From NCBI GenBank assembly GCA_023055425.1, contig JALGPY010000006.1:75328435-75392434 (forward strand): DNA of 64,000 bases, in the 5' to 3' direction. Both the position numbers and the translations under genes were made by a program. Below the pieces are notes generated by a model that saw only the letters and a list, made by a program, of their open reading frames with translations, had not been told where the DNA came from and did no database searches. This document shows, in pieces, positions 14,101 through 24,993 of the stretch (positions are counted from its first letter, which is position 1; every line of letters starts with the position of its first letter). Source of the DNA: Linanthus parryae. Its lineage: Eukaryota; Streptophyta; Magnoliopsida; Ericales; Polemoniaceae.

Positions 14101-15676
14101 ATGACATGCCAAAACCAGACCAACTCTTGATAATGTAATGTTCCGCGTCTCTATCCCAAGTTCCAGTAAACCACGATCACATGCAACGTGGAGATTCAAG
14201 TAAACATTTACCATCTCCGTTATAAGTGATTTATTTTAATCGTGAACTGCCCACTACTCCCATGCCCATGCCTTATCTGTTTCCCCGCTTGCTTACTTCC
14301 CATAAAATTAATAGGCTCGTTGCTCATCATATTGATAAACTAGCATGCTTCTATGGATTTTAATTTCGTACAGCAAAGTTTTAAGAACTTATCCTTGCTC
14401 CATTTCATTGAACTGTTAGTATCTGCACTTCTTTATCTCATTCTTATTTTGTTTTTACTTTATTTATATGCATAGTGATTGAAAATACAAATTGCTCTGG
14501 CTTGAGTGTTCAACTTTTCCTTCATTGCATTACAAACTGCAATGACCTGAATGTTTTCCGTTTAATCTCCTGCATCTCATTGATCACAAAACCGTTGAAA
14601 ATTCAAATTTTCTTAAACTTTTCGTTCATATTATACCTGGTCATGAATTTTTCCTTTGTTAAATTGTTTGTCATTGGAGAATAGTATTTCATGCAGTGTA
14701 GCTAAAGCACACACATCATGTGGGCTCAGTTGCTAGTGTATGTATGAGCTGCAGTGCTTTATTTTTCATCTCCTTTTTACTACCTCGTAGCTGAACCTTG
14801 CATTTGCGTGCCTTGGCTACCGTTCTCTTGCAGGCAAACCCTCCCCAACTGCACTCCAATTTGTTATACATACAGCGGTACAGGCGGCAATCTCGATTAG
14901 TTTCAGAAACAGCCTATTATTTCACAAATTTGCTCTCTGCCGAATCATTCATTTTGAACATCGATGCCAATTCCATTTCGATGGATGAAACAGAGTTTGA
15001 AAACAACATGGAATCTGCCAGAGCCATCTTGTTTGGTCTTTCAGCAGAATCCGATAATCTTTTCCATCAAAGCGATAAAAGTCTTCTACCTAGAGCAGAA
15101 ACTGCTGAACCTAAGCAACAATCTCCCGGAACGATGCATCGTGGCCTCACATCGCAATCTCAGCTTTCGATCGGATCGTTGGATTCAAAACTAGATAATT
15201 CTGAGGAACCAAAGGATCAGCAGCTTCCACCCAAAGTTCAATCCACCTCAGATTTGGAGAGCAAAGGAGCAGCTATGATCATGGAGGAGGATCAAGTTAA
15301 CAAAATCTTCCAAGATTTTCCTTTTTTCTTCTCTCAGTCGGGTGATCTAACTGTTAGTGATGTTGATGAGCTACTTAATAATTACAAACACTTGGTGTTC
15401 AAGTACGTTTGCCTTGCTAAAGGTCTGGGAATCTCAAACCCCTCTCCTTCTCTGCCGGCTTCAGAGAATGAGTCGTTACATCAGACTGAAAATGTGAAAG
15501 ATTCTGAAGATTCAGGAGTAGTGGAATCAAAGAGCGAAGAAGAGAAAGACTCTGCCAAGAGAGATGATTACTCGAATGAAGTTTCAATGCTTAGTATGCC
15601 GATTCACTCCAACGTAACACTAGATGAAGCTGCAGCTGATGAAAATGAGGTAAATGATGAGACCCACAGCAGATGA
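2143..15676 (+). CDS. VPS9A: VPS9-domain Rab5 guanine nucleotide exchange factor (VPS9A type)
   Basis: Five coding exons join in frame with GT-AG borders: 2143-2252, 3318-3465, 9672-9842, 13147-13326 and 14834-15676, giving 483 aa. The order is an N-terminal helical segment (HDFLERM near residues 17-23), the VPS9 catalytic core (about 95-245), and an acidic Ser-rich tail in the last exon. D191 in the GADEFLPVLIYV segment and Y231 in ETAYYFTN match the two residues needed for exchange in Rabex-5 and Arabidopsis VPS9A. The family activates Rab5-type GTPases (ARA7/RHA1, ARA6) on endosomes and is essential in Arabidopsis. The start was chosen because MENSD aligns with the Arabidopsis N-terminus with a six-residue insertion. 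Arabidopsis VPS9A is about 520 aa; the difference lies in the variable tail. No frameshift or premature stop is seen. Large introns make the gene unusually long. Confidence 0.95.
2253..3317 (+). other. VPS9A-type intron 1
   Basis: Phase-2 intron: the codon AG|T is split across exons 1 and 2. Donor GTCTCT and acceptor GGCAG. The sequence is AT-rich, and I see no element with defined ends in it. Confidence 0.85.
7013..7838. mobile_element. Non-autonomous hAT-like element in VPS9A-type intron 2
   Basis: The element is 826 bp and is flanked by a perfect 8 bp duplication CTCCATGG (7005-7012 and 7839-7846). It has imperfect terminal inverted repeats beginning CAAGGATTCAAATA on the left and CAAGGATTTAAATA on the right (reverse complement). 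Both ends carry clustered CCGATACGG and TAACGG motifs in either orientation, as expected of subterminal transposase-binding repeats. An 8 bp duplication is the hAT signature. No transposase is encoded. The middle (7260-7480) is pyrimidine-rich and resembles captured 5' UTR sequence. Confidence 0.8.
8671..9076. mobile_element. Probable Stowaway-like (Tc1/mariner) MITE
   Basis: The left end CTCCCTCCGTCCCAC directly follows a TA and is the classic plant Stowaway terminus. The proposed right end (AGGGAG followed by TA at 9077-9078) shares only the first six terminal bases, so the right border is uncertain. There is no coding sequence. Confidence 0.4.
10010..10490. repeat. Diverged tandem duplication of about 240 bp
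   Basis: The block beginning near 10010 (TATCCCTTTATACTT, then GGTTCTGGAACATGAACACG) recurs from about 10255 (TATCCCTTTGTACTT, then GGTTCTGGAACATTAACACG) in the same orientation. The copies stay alignable through GGAATAAGTT and TAATAAATCCC. Several substitutions and small indels separate them, so the duplication is not recent. Confidence 0.85.
11942..12731. mobile_element. Non-autonomous hAT-like element in VPS9A-type intron 3
   Basis: The element is 790 bp, flanked by an 8 bp duplication CTGATAAA (11934-11941 and 12732-12739). Inverted termini are CTATGAAGCACCGGAACGG and, at the other end, CTATGTAGCACCGAAACGG (reverse complement). Subterminal arrays of CCGGAACG and GTCCCCGTTTCG flank an AT-rich core. 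No transposase is encoded. On the minus strand 12310-12287 reads MDAAGSYK and ends at a GT donor, like a captured first exon (see findings). Confidence 0.8.
13327..14833 (+). other. VPS9A-type intron 4
   Basis: Phase-0 intron between exons ending VTIK and beginning ANPPQ. Donor GTACAT, acceptor TTGCAG. No bounded element was recognised. Confidence 0.85.
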
Positions 15677-17098
15677 TTCACAGACACGGGACAATGGAAA
15701 ATTTCCGTGGCTACTGGGAAAATTGTAAATGAAATCAGGCAGCAAAATTATGCTGAAGTTGAAGATTTCTGGGCAGCTGGATTTTTTTCCTTCCCTAGGC
15801 CTGTTGGTGTTTATTGTTGTAGTAAAAGGGAAGCTGTTTCTCAATGAAAGCATCTTCAAACAGAGGGTGAGGTTGCCATGACACTTTACTGTGGCCAGTT
15901 TTGAATCTGATTGTACAATTTTACCACCATCTAAGAGACTAAGACTACAGATACTTGTGGTGCTTCAACTTATGACTACAGATATCTTCCAGAATTGTCT
16001 CCTAACCCCTTGATCATGTTACGGTTTCGTGGCCTCTTTACGATGCGTTGTTCTTGTCTCTCGTCTTTATTGACTGTGTACTCTCTCTGATGTCAAAGAA
16101 AGCTCATCCTTTTTGTACAAAAGTCTCTTTTATCTCCCCGGTGACTTCTTTCATCGAGTTATGGTTGCCTTGGCGTGGGCATAACCTCCTAGTTGCTGGA
16201 GTTTGTCTTGGAGCTTTATATAACTGAGTTCATATCGCCCCGAAAGAGACTCTAGTTTTTCATTCATTCCATAGTTAGACTTCCTGGTGGAGCCAATCTT
16301 TGGCATGGGTGGGCACATAAAATATATATAATTTTATTCATATTTTACATAAACTTTTTCATAAGTGTCCTTGTCAGAACTATAACGTGCGTAAAGTAAC
16401 TTTGAATTGTGTCTTAGTGTCGAGTAATTTTTTAGTGCTCTAGTAGAGCACCATGTGGTGCAAGTAATTTTTTAGTGCTCCAAAAGAGCATCACGTGATG
16501 TTCTACGACCAATTAAAGTGCTACACTTAAATAAACTGTCAGGGATTGCCAAATAAACTATCAGCGATTGTCAGACATTGATTTGTCGTAGAGCACCACG
16601 TGGTGCTCTTTTGGAGCACTAAAAAATTGCTCATGTGGTGCTCTACATTCAATGGGTGTGTGCTAATCACTTAAAAATAGTAGACTCCACTAACAGTTTG
16701 TATAAATTATACACTTTAATTGGACTTAGAACACCACGTGGTGCTCTAAAAGCACTGAATTCTTTTTCCATAGTGTCTTTGCAATTCTGGTGTCATAACA
16801 CCATGGCCGCTGATTAATATTCTTTCTCCGTCCGTGCCTTACCACAAAGATAGAATGTCACTCAACAAAGCTCAATCTTATTTATGCATGGCCTAATTTG
16901 GTATACCATAAACTCATCAACACCTACTCAGCTGTACACGTTTATGATTTAGCAAAACACTTGAAATATTTAAGTTCTATATATTCTAGAAATGATATGT
17001 TGAAACCCAAGTTGGGCAAGCAGTTTGTGGCTCTCTAGAAGATTGTTCATATCTGCTTCTGCTGAAACCATCATATCAGAGACGGCTGCTCAATGCGT
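15677..17098 (+). other. 3' UTR and downstream flank of the VPS9A-type gene
   Basis: The segment after the TGA at 15674-15676 is T-rich and presumably holds the 3' UTR. I cannot place the polyadenylation site. A foldback repeat cluster lies at 16426-16755. The remainder to the AACTT duplication of element A is AT-rich with no gene. Confidence 0.6.
16426..16755. repeat. Foldback (inverted-repeat) cluster with G-box palindromes
   Basis: Arms 16466-16509 and 16585-16628 are near-complementary over about 44 bp around a 75 bp spacer, so the transcript could form a long hairpin. Each arm contains a further palindrome; GAGCACCACGTGGTGCTC at 16591-16608 is a perfect 18 bp one. Related partial copies lie at 16434-16461, 16632-16646 and 16727-16748. 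The shape suggests a MITE or several nested MITE ends, but I could not define target duplications. Confidence 0.7.
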
Positions 17099-17103
17099 AA
17101 CTT

Positions 17104-17216
17104 TGTTGGGATTTTTGGTTGATTCAAAATCCTAGCATGGAATGGTCAAAGGGTAGTTTTTGGAAGTAATTACATTACTTTGGCAACAAGGAATCTCTTT
17201 GATTCCTTGTAGGGGT
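17104..17216 (+). repeat. Element A 5' LTR, first part
   Basis: It matches the first 113 bp of the 3' LTR at 26218-26650. Its last five bases, GGGGT, are the target site duplicated on insertion of element B. Confidence 0.9.
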
Positions 17217-19448
17217 TGTTAAGGATCGTAAATTGCATATTTTAGTAGGTTAGTGAACTCCTCTTAACTTACTTTTATGTGTTATTTGCGTGTTATATCC
17301 CTAATTCTAGACTTATGCTTGTTTTCGTAGCTTTGGTTGTTTTCTCTCATTTTGTAGGTGAAGACGTGCTTTAAAACGCAAGAGGCGAGCTAGGGGAGCT
17401 TAAACGATGAATTTGAAGAGGATTTGCGGCTCAAGAGCATCAAGAAGGGACTTGGAGGACCTAATTTGAAGAATAGTTGAAGATTTAAGGGCCTATTTGA
17501 GAAGACAAGAGAAGAATTGAGGCCATTATTGAAGATCTAGAAGTCAAAAGTGAAGGTCAAGGGCCAAGAAGATAAGTTTTTAACGGAAGTGGGGCTTAAG
17601 TGCAAGTTTTGAAATGTTTTAATGGCTCATTTGAAGGATTTTTAACGGATTGGGGGTCAAATGGTCATTTTCAGAAGCTTATAAGTTAGAATTGGGCCTT
17701 TTAAAGCATTCCAGCAAGCTAGGGGGGAGCCGGGTGCAATTTCTCAAACCCAGCTCACCCCCAGCCATGTTTCTCACGCTTCTCTCTCTCTCTCCCCGAT
17801 TCTTTCTTCAACAAACCCACGGCCTCCATGGAAACCACGCACCAAGCTTCGTCCGAAGCTCACCCAAGCCCCAATTCTTCACCAAATCACTTGAAATTGG
17901 TCCCAATCTACTCCTTGTCCGACCCTCTTCCAAACACACTGCTCAATTTGGCCCAAACCAAAGTGAAGAGAAAAGCCCCAAATGACCTAGGGTTCGTGAA
18001 GCTTCTGCAAATCAACGAAGGAGAAGCTTTGGGGGTCAATTGGAGGGTGAGGATTAACCCTTGTAGGCCACGAAACCGCACAGTGAAGTCTATATAATTG
18101 AAGGATGAAGAAATTTTCGGACTCTCTTCTCTCTGACCCGTCGGCTACAGTATTGTTCGCCCCTGTTTTAGCTCCTCTCTCTCTCCGATTTCACCCGTTT
18201 CTGGGCTTGTTCTTGCGATTCTGAGCTCACTCTTGAGCAAACTCAGGTCCAATAGCAAGAGAAAGAGGAAGAGAGGGAGAGAGGAGGTCAAAATTGGGCT
18301 GTTCTTGGTGAGGATTTGTGCTCTGTTTTGCTGCTACAGTACTGTTCTGCTGTGTTCTTCTTTGATTACTGTAGCAGCAGCAGTAGCTGATCCGATTTGC
18401 AGCAGTAGAGGGTCCAAATAGCTACTCTAAGTTAGTTTTGTGTAGCTTTGATTCTAGTAGTTGATTTAGTGCTTCATATTTGTAGTTTGAAACAAGTGTT
18501 TGGGATTGAATTAGTGAAAAGTGTATTGGTGCTATCAAGTATGAATTCAAGTTTTGATTATTGAAAGTTAAATTTCTCTCAATCTCTCTTGAATTTTCTA
18601 TTATGTCTAGCTAATTCAATTTGCTTGGGTGATTTGGGACTATCTAGTGTCTAAATCTCCATATTGATTCAAGTTGAACTTCAAGGATGAATGGGTTGAA
18701 TTGGGTTCACTTGAATGCTTAGTGCAATGTTTGGATTTCTCTTGTTGAAGTATTTGATGCATTGAATAGGTAGATGTGCGAATACTTTTGACGTGTTTGA
18801 TTTGAAGTTGCATTTGAGTGAGAGGAACTCATCAATCCTAACTTTGAGAAATCGAGTTCTAGTTAGGTGATTTGAGTGAGAATTTACAAATCTCATTTGT
18901 TGCTTGATCTTTCATGTGGAAACATCTATGTGTGTTTACATATGGTTGATGCTTGAAACACTTGAAATTTGGAGGATCTCATTTGAATAGCCTCTTTAGT
19001 GCTTGATTAGCGTGTTGGATTTACACACTTCTCTTGTCGCGAGTTGGATTGTATGAGCAATCACTTCTTGAGATACTTGTCTTGTGGATTGACACATGCG
19101 AATTGAGAATCGGGCTTGAATATAATAGGAGGATTGGTCACTAGAGAAACCGATGATCCCTAGCCCCTCTCTACTTGTCGTTTCACTTAGTTTCTTGAAT
19201 CATAGCTCTAGTAGTCGTTTACTTTGTTCTTAAACTCAAACCTCAAACTTGCTCCATCAATTGATTTTGGTGGATTTGAATAGCTTGGCAAGCTTTAAAG
19301 CCATTGAGAGTTTGTGTTTCTTGCTTTAGTTTGTCGTTTTCTAGTTTTGCAAGTCATTCTCTAATCCTCCTCTCCTTGTGGATTCGACCCCGTTCTTACT
19401 CGGGTACTACTTGAGACGATATCCTATACTTGGGAATTATCGCGAACA
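17217..19448 (+). repeat. Element B 5' LTR
   Basis: The 2232 bp repeat is matched at 22757-24988 with constant offset 5540. A TATA-like TATATAA lies at 18091-18097 and is followed by a CT-rich leader, a plausible LTR promoter. Short ORFs inside are duplicated exactly in the 3' LTR and are not treated as genes. Confidence 0.95.
18091..18097 (+). promoter_or_regulatory. Candidate TATA box of element B LTR
   Basis: TATATAA sits inside the LTR and is repeated at 23631-23637 in the 3' copy. It lies upstream of a CTCTCT-rich segment typical of plant transcript leaders. The transcription start is not visible from sequence alone. Confidence 0.4.
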
Positions 19449-19454
19449 AGTTTT

Positions 19455-19472
19455 TGGCGCCGTTGCCGGGGA
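19455..19472 (+). other. Element B primer binding site (tRNA-Asp type)
   Basis: TGGCGCCGTTGCCGGGGA begins six bases after the 5' LTR end. The same site is used by element D on the opposite strand, which places both in the Athila/Tat style group. Confidence 0.9.
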
Positions 19473-19625
19473 GAGGCTAGGCTTTAGATTTGATTTGCTT
19501 GACTTTCTTAGTATTTTTCTTGACATTTTCTCTAGTTGCTTGTGGTTAGTTAAGCTTCTGAGATTCAAGAGGGCTTGTGAAATTCATCAAGTACCTCTCA
19601 TCTACTTGCTTGAAAAAAAAAAAAA

Positions 19626-20639
19626 ATGTCTCATGAACATTTTGGACTTGGTGAGAGGCCTAACGTCCATTCACATCCTTACTACTATGCATTTACTAGA
19701 CATGAAAGTCATTCTAAGGAATCAATGCGTTCCAAACGTGAGCGTGCTTACAATAATGGTGATTATTTTCCTAAGAATGATTATTCTTGGCAATATAGTA
19801 GGACACTAGATTACACATCTCATGCTTCTTGTGCACAATCACCTCCCTCAAACACTTACATGTTTTTGAACTCTCATGATTCTTGCACTTATCAATATAA
19901 TGATATGATGTGTGAATCAAGAGAAGTTGATCATTTTGAGAGGGAATCACTTGTGAATGATGAGCTAAATATGCCTATAAGTGATTCTCTAGAGGAGACA
20001 TTTCAAAAATATCTCCAAGGCACAAAAGAACTAAGAGATTCAATAAGAGAACTAAGAGAATCACAAAGTAAACTTGAACGCTCATTTAGAGAAGTAGAAG
20101 GATCGTTTTGTCACTCGATTGATAGAGTGGAATCCTCATATTCACAATCGCATGATAATGAGTCTCTTGCATATAGTACTTACTCTTCACAAAACTCGCC
20201 ATCATATGAGTCTCAAGTTCTTATTCACACACATCACGAGCTTGCTCAAGATCAAATTTTGGATGATGTGTTTGATGATGGAGTTGTTGCCACTAGGATA
20301 GGTGATTGTATTCATTTCTCATTTGCACAATCTAAAGAAGCATGTGATAGTGATATTGGTAGTGAGATTGATATTTTTGATGATGACTCTTCAACCCATG
20401 ACATGAGTGAAGCCATTTTGGATGACTCACATAGTGACACTTGTGAGGAGGAGTCGCAAAATGAAAATCACTCATGTGATGAGTTAGAGGTCAAATTTGA
20501 TGCTACCACTAGTGAAGGGAATGTAGACTTGTCTTGTGCTCTAGAAGAGCTTAGTACTTACCGGAGTTCCTATGATCTTGATTGTGACGAAATTGAAGTT
20601 TTATTGGGAGGTACTCCGGTTAGTATTCATGTCCAATGA
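19626..20639 (+). CDS. Element B ORF1: acidic protein of unknown function
   Basis: A 337 aa ORF starts 154 bp after the primer site. The N-terminus is rich in Tyr, His and Ser. A predicted coiled coil spans about residues 122-165 (repeated ELRDSIREL/ELRESQSKL heptads). The C-terminal half is strongly acidic, with many Asp, Glu and Ser. No CCHC knuckle, protease or polymerase motif is present. The position matches gag, but I see no gag signature. A repeated phrase, CDEIEVLL then CDEIEFYL, straddles the stop into the next ORF. The minus-strand ORF of element D has the same layout. The function is unknown. Confidence 0.7.
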   Translation: MSHEHFGLGERPNVHSHPYYYAFTRHESHSKESMRSKRERAYNNGDYFPKNDYSWQYSRTLDYTSHASCAQSPPSNTYMFLNSHDSCTYQYNDMMCESREVDHFERESLVNDELNMPISDSLEETFQKYLQGTKELRDSIRELRESQSKLERSFREVEGSFCHSIDRVESSYSQSHDNESLAYSTYSSQNSPSYESQVLIHTHHELAQDQILDDVFDDGVVATRIGDCIHFSFAQSKEACDSDIGSEIDIFDDDSSTHDMSEAILDDSHSDTCEEESQNENHSCDELEVKFDATTSEGNVDLSCALEELSTYRSSYDLDCDEIEVLLGGTPVSIHVQ

Positions 20640-21141
20640 AGATCCGGGGAGCTATGCTCGTATTTGTGACGAAATTGAATTTTACTTGAATGCTCCCTCG
20701 GATTCTATCATTATGGAAGATGTGCCTAAGGGTTTGGATGAGGCTTCAAGTTCTCAAATTATTTTAACTCCCACTTGTGAAGCCCCATCCCCAAATCCAT
20801 ATGATTTATTTAAAAGTGATGAGATTGAGGATTCACAAGTTGCCACCATCTCTCAAGTTTTGATTTCAAGTAAAAATTTGGCAACTTATGAAGACCCATT
20901 CTATGATTCAATTCATTTGAGGATTTCAAACCCTTTTCTTAAGATGATGCAAGACATAACAACTTGCTCTAACTTTATTGTTAGATTTTGCTTGCATCTC
21001 TTATTCATCTTTTGTGTCTTGCCCCTACTTCTCCTATCTATTCTAATTGATGAATCAAACTTTTTAAAGGAGAAGTACTTTTCTAAGAATGAAGTAGGGG
21101 CATGGCATGGAAAGGAATTTCCAAGATTGGGGGTGGGATAG
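20572..21141 (+). CDS. Element B ORF2: overlapping ORF with C-terminal membrane segment
   Basis: A 189 aa ORF overlaps the end of ORF1 by 68 bp in another frame. From 20640 on it continues the acidic character of ORF1, so the pair may be one ORF broken by a frameshift, or joined by frameshifting. A hydrophobic stretch of about 25 residues (around 136-161, rich in Leu, Ile and Phe) looks like a single transmembrane helix. Athila-group elements can carry env-like ORFs in this position, but there is no further support for that here. Confidence 0.5.
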   Translation: MILIVTKLKFYWEVLRLVFMSNEDPGSYARICDEIEFYLNAPSDSIIMEDVPKGLDEASSSQIILTPTCEAPSPNPYDLFKSDEIEDSQVATISQVLISSKNLATYEDPFYDSIHLRISNPFLKMMQDITTCSNFIVRFCLHLLFIFCVLPLLLLSILIDESNFLKEKYFSKNEVGAWHGKEFPRLGVG

Positions 21142-22156
21142 CATCATTGTCTTGTTCCACCTCCCTAGTTGTAAATAAATAAATTAGTTTATCTCTATTT
21201 CTTGCATTTTTTCTATGAACATTTTGTAGGTTGCTCTTGGAGGAGGACTTGTGCTTGGTGGCCAAGAAAGCTACAATGAGGTCTATCTATCCCTTAACTC
21301 TTATATGAATTTGTATGCTCTTCCATTGTTCTCACACATTGAGGACAATGTGACATTTTAGTTGGGGGGTGGGAAGTAGATTTTCTTTCTTGCTTAAATG
21401 GTTACTAGCATGATTTTTCTTCATTGGTAATTTACATGAAAAATACAAAAAAAAAATGAAAAATTTGAAAAAAATCATAAAAATTAAAAAAAATTGAAAA
21501 TTTTGAAAAAATGTGTGAACCTTTCATGAGAAGCATCACTCTTTCCCCGTGTCAAACCATATATTTTTATTCTTCTTTCTTTGGTAGTTTTATTAATTTT
21601 CACCTTTCATCTTGAGTCTAGATTTTATAGCTTTATTGAGTCTTAGGAAGTTATAGTTGAGTCATTTTTAAAAAAATGAAATTTCTTAGTCCATTTTCTT
21701 TTTATTTTTATTTTAGAAAGGAATTCTTTGCTTATACTCAATACATCTACACCAGTATCCCACCTTCCGCGACATCATGCGTTCTCACAAAGCGACACAC
21801 TAAATTTACGTTTCATGTTTAAGTCCTTCAAGCTAAGTTGATCACATAAACTTTGACGTCTTTTACTTTTGATAAAGGGTGCATTTTCTAAAGCTATTTG
21901 AACTTCACAAAAAGATTTTTCTCTATTCGTTTTTGCGGTGGAAACTTGTAGCCCATTGGAGTGGTGGTTACCAATGACACCCCATGCGATGTCTAAGAAA
22001 TAGAGGGGTGTCCGGGGATAATGTTACGTCACCACCTAGATAGCTCCCTTGATTTAGCTTAAAAAGCCCACTCGCGTGTATATTCCTCTGTTTTGTTGTG
22101 GGTCTTGGAGATCCTTGGATTTGAGGTTAAAAATAAAATGTTAATGCTATAAATCT

Positions 22157-22190
<34 letters not shown>

Positions 22191-22756
22191 GCATCATCTA
22201 CCAAAAATCCACAAAAGGATCATACAAGCCCACAACCACATCTCCCCTTCTTAAAAATTTTTGTTCAAAGCTTTGGAAGTCCATCCTACATGGTTGCTTT
22301 TGAATAAGTATGAGAATGTCTAGTTTCATGAGATCCTTATTTTTGAAGGCATACTTTCCCGCAAATTGGACTTAATTTAACAAGTTTTGTAGTTCGCATG
22401 AGTCACCTTCTACCAAACACCGCCCACATTTGTATGAGTATATGCTTAAACGTCCTTAGGCTTCTTTCTCAATCTTCTTGGACTTTGAGAATTTATTTGA
22501 GGAGACATTTATGCATTCTTCTTTTTCCCCCACAAAAAAAAATAAAATTAGCTAGTAACTCTTAGTATTTTGTTTCTTTGAGTTCTCACTTAGGATAGAT
22601 AATGTGTGTGTGCGTTTTTGTAAATATTTGAGTCTAGTTTAGAATCGAGTCAAGCCTTGTCTAGTTGAGTGTGTGTCTCTCATGATGGGTTCTTCACTAG
22701 TTTACGACTCATATCGCTCTCTTTGCTCGAGGATGAGCAAAAGGCTAGTTGGGGGG
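21142..22756 (+). other. Element B 3' non-coding block
   Basis: It holds an internal polypurine block (TTGAGGACAATGTG ... TTGGGGGGTGGG, 21339-21373), AT-rich spacers, an A run of about 31 at 22158-22189, and a terminal CTAGTTGGGGGG (22745-22756) touching the 3' LTR. The motif TTGCTCGAGGATGAGCAAAA (22722-22741) precedes the terminal tract; element D has a related TTGCTCGGGACGCGCAAA. There is no coding sequence. Confidence 0.8.
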
Positions 22757-24988
22757 TGTTAAGGATCGTAAATTGCATATTTTAGTAGGTTAGTGAACTC
22801 CTCTTAACTTACTTTTATGTGTTATTTGCGTGTTATATCCCTAATTCTAGACTTATGCTTGTTTTCGTAGCTTTGGTTGTTTTCTCTCATTTTGTAGGTG
22901 AAGACGTGCTTTAAAACGCAAGAGGCGAGCTAGGGGAGCTTAAACGATGAATTTGAAGAGGATTTGCGGCTCAAGAGCATCAAGAAGGGACTTGGAGGAC
23001 CTAATTTGAAGAATAGTTGAAGATTTAAGGGCCTATTTGAGAAGACAAGAGAAGAATTGAGGCCATTATTGAAGATCTAGAAGTCAAAAGTGAAGGTCAA
23101 GGGCCAAGAAGATAAGTTTTTAACGGAAGTGGGGCTTAAGTGCAAGTTTTGAAATGTTTTAATGGCTCATTTGAAGGATTTTTAACGGATTGGGGGTCAA
23201 ATGGTCATTTTCAGAAGCTTATAAGTTAGAATTGGGCCTTTTAAAGCATTCCAGCAAGCTAGGGGGGAGCCGGGTGCAATTTCTCAAACCCAGCTCACCC
23301 CCAGCCATGTTTCTCACGCTTCTCTCTCTCTCTCCCCGATTCTTTCTTCAACAAACCCACGGCCTCCATGGAAACCACGCACCAAGCTTCGTCCGAAGCT
23401 CACCCAAGCCCCAATTCTTCACCAAATCACTTGAAATTGGTCCCAATCTACTCCTTGTCCGACCCTCTTCCAAACACACTGCTCAATTTGGCCCAAACCA
23501 AAGTGAAGAGAAAAGCCCCAAATGACCTAGGGTTCGTGAAGCTTCTGCAAATCAACGAAGGAGAAGCTTTGGGGGTCAATTGGAGGGTGAGGATTAACCC
23601 TTGTAGGCCACGAAACCGCACAGTGAAGTCTATATAATTGAAGGATGAAGAAATTTTCGGACTCTCTTCTCTCTGACCCGTCGGCTACAGTATTGTTCGC
23701 CCCTGTTTTAGCTCCTCTCTCTCTCCGATTTCACCCGTTTCTGGGCTTGTTCTTGCGATTCTGAGCTCACTCTTGAGCAAACTCAGGTCCAATAGCAAGA
23801 GAAAGAGGAAGAGAGGGAGAGAGGAGGTCAAAATTGGGCTGTTCTTGGTGAGGATTTGTGCTCTGTTTTGCTGCTACAGTACTGTTCTGCTGTGTTCTTC
23901 TTTGATTACTGTAGCAGCAGCAGTAGCTGATCCGATTTGCAGCAGTAGAGGGTCCAAATAGCTACTCTAAGTTAGTTTTGTGTAGCTTTGATTCTAGTAG
24001 TTGATTTAGTGCTTCATATTTGTAGTTTGAAACAAGTGTTTGGGATTGAATTAGTGAAAAGTGTATTGGTGCTATCAAGTATGAATTCAAGTTTTGATTA
24101 TTGAAAGTTAAATTTCTCTCAATCTCTCTTGAATTTTCTATTATGTCTAGCTAATTCAATTTGCTTGGGTGATTTGGGACTATCTAGTGTCTAAATCTCC
24201 ATATTGATTCAAGTTGAACTTCAAGGATGAATGGGTTGAATTGGGTTCACTTGAATGCTTAATGCAATGTTTGGATTTCCCTTGTTGAAGTATTTGATGC
24301 ATTCAATAGGTAAATGTGCGAATACTTTTGACGTGTTTGATTTGAAGTTGCATTTGAGTGAGACGAACTCATCAATCCTAACTTTGAGAAATCGAGTTCT
24401 AGTTAGGTGATTTGAGTGAGAATTTACAAATCTCATTTGTTGCTTGATCTTTCATGTGGAAACATCTATGTGTGTTTACATATGGTTGATGCTTGAAACA
24501 CTTGAAATTTGGAGGATCTCATTTGAATAGCCTCTTTAGTGCTTGATTAGCGTGTTGGATTTACACACTTCTCTTGTCGCGAGTTGGATTGTATGAGCAA
24601 TCACTTCTTGAGATACTTGTCTTGTGGATTGACACATGCGAATTGAGAATCGGGCTTGAATATAATAGGAGGATTGGTCACTAGAGAAACCGATGATCCC
24701 TAGCCCCTCTCTACTTGTCGTTTCACTTAGTTTCTTGAATCATAGCTCTAGTAGTCGTTTACTTTGTTCTTAAACTCAAACCTCAAACTTGCTCCATCAA
24801 TTGATTTTGGTGGATTTGAATAGCTTGGCAAGCTTTAAATCCATTGAGAGTTTGTGTTTCTTGCTTTAGTTTGTCGTTTTCTAGTTTTGCAAGTCATTCT
24901 CTAATCCTCCTCTCCTTGTGGATTCGACCCCGTTCTTACTCGGGTACTACTTGAGACGATATCCTATACTTGGGAATTATCGCGAACA
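22757..24988 (+). repeat. Element B 3' LTR
   Basis: Same 2232 bp length as the 5' LTR. The differences I counted lie in 24262-24840 and amount to about six. It is followed by the GGGGT duplication. Confidence 0.95.
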
Positions 24989-24993
24989 GGGGT

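Larger units (their letters stand above)
17217..24988 (+). mobile_element. Element B: non-autonomous Athila/Tat-like LTR retrotransposon
   Basis: The element is 7772 bp with target duplication GGGGT (17212-17216 and 24989-24993). Both LTRs are exactly 2232 bp and begin TGTTAAGG and end GCGAACA. I counted about six substitutions between them, which indicates a recent insertion. The PBS TGGCGCCGTTGCCGGGGA is the tRNA-Asp type known from Athila/Tat Ty3-gypsy elements. The 3.3 kb interior has an acidic ORF, a second ORF with a membrane segment, an internal polypurine block (21339-21373) and a terminal GGGGGG tract. There is no protease, reverse transcriptase or integrase, so it must rely on another element for mobility. 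Confidence 0.93.

Noticed and set aside
20119..20301. A 60-codon ORF inside element B ORF1
   Set aside because: It is an out-of-frame shadow of the longer acidic ORF.
17650..24436. ORFs of 111, 89, 62 and 71 codons that occur twice, 5540 bp apart
   Set aside because: They lie inside the two LTRs of element B; duplication reflects LTR identity, not gene pairs, and they show no domain.
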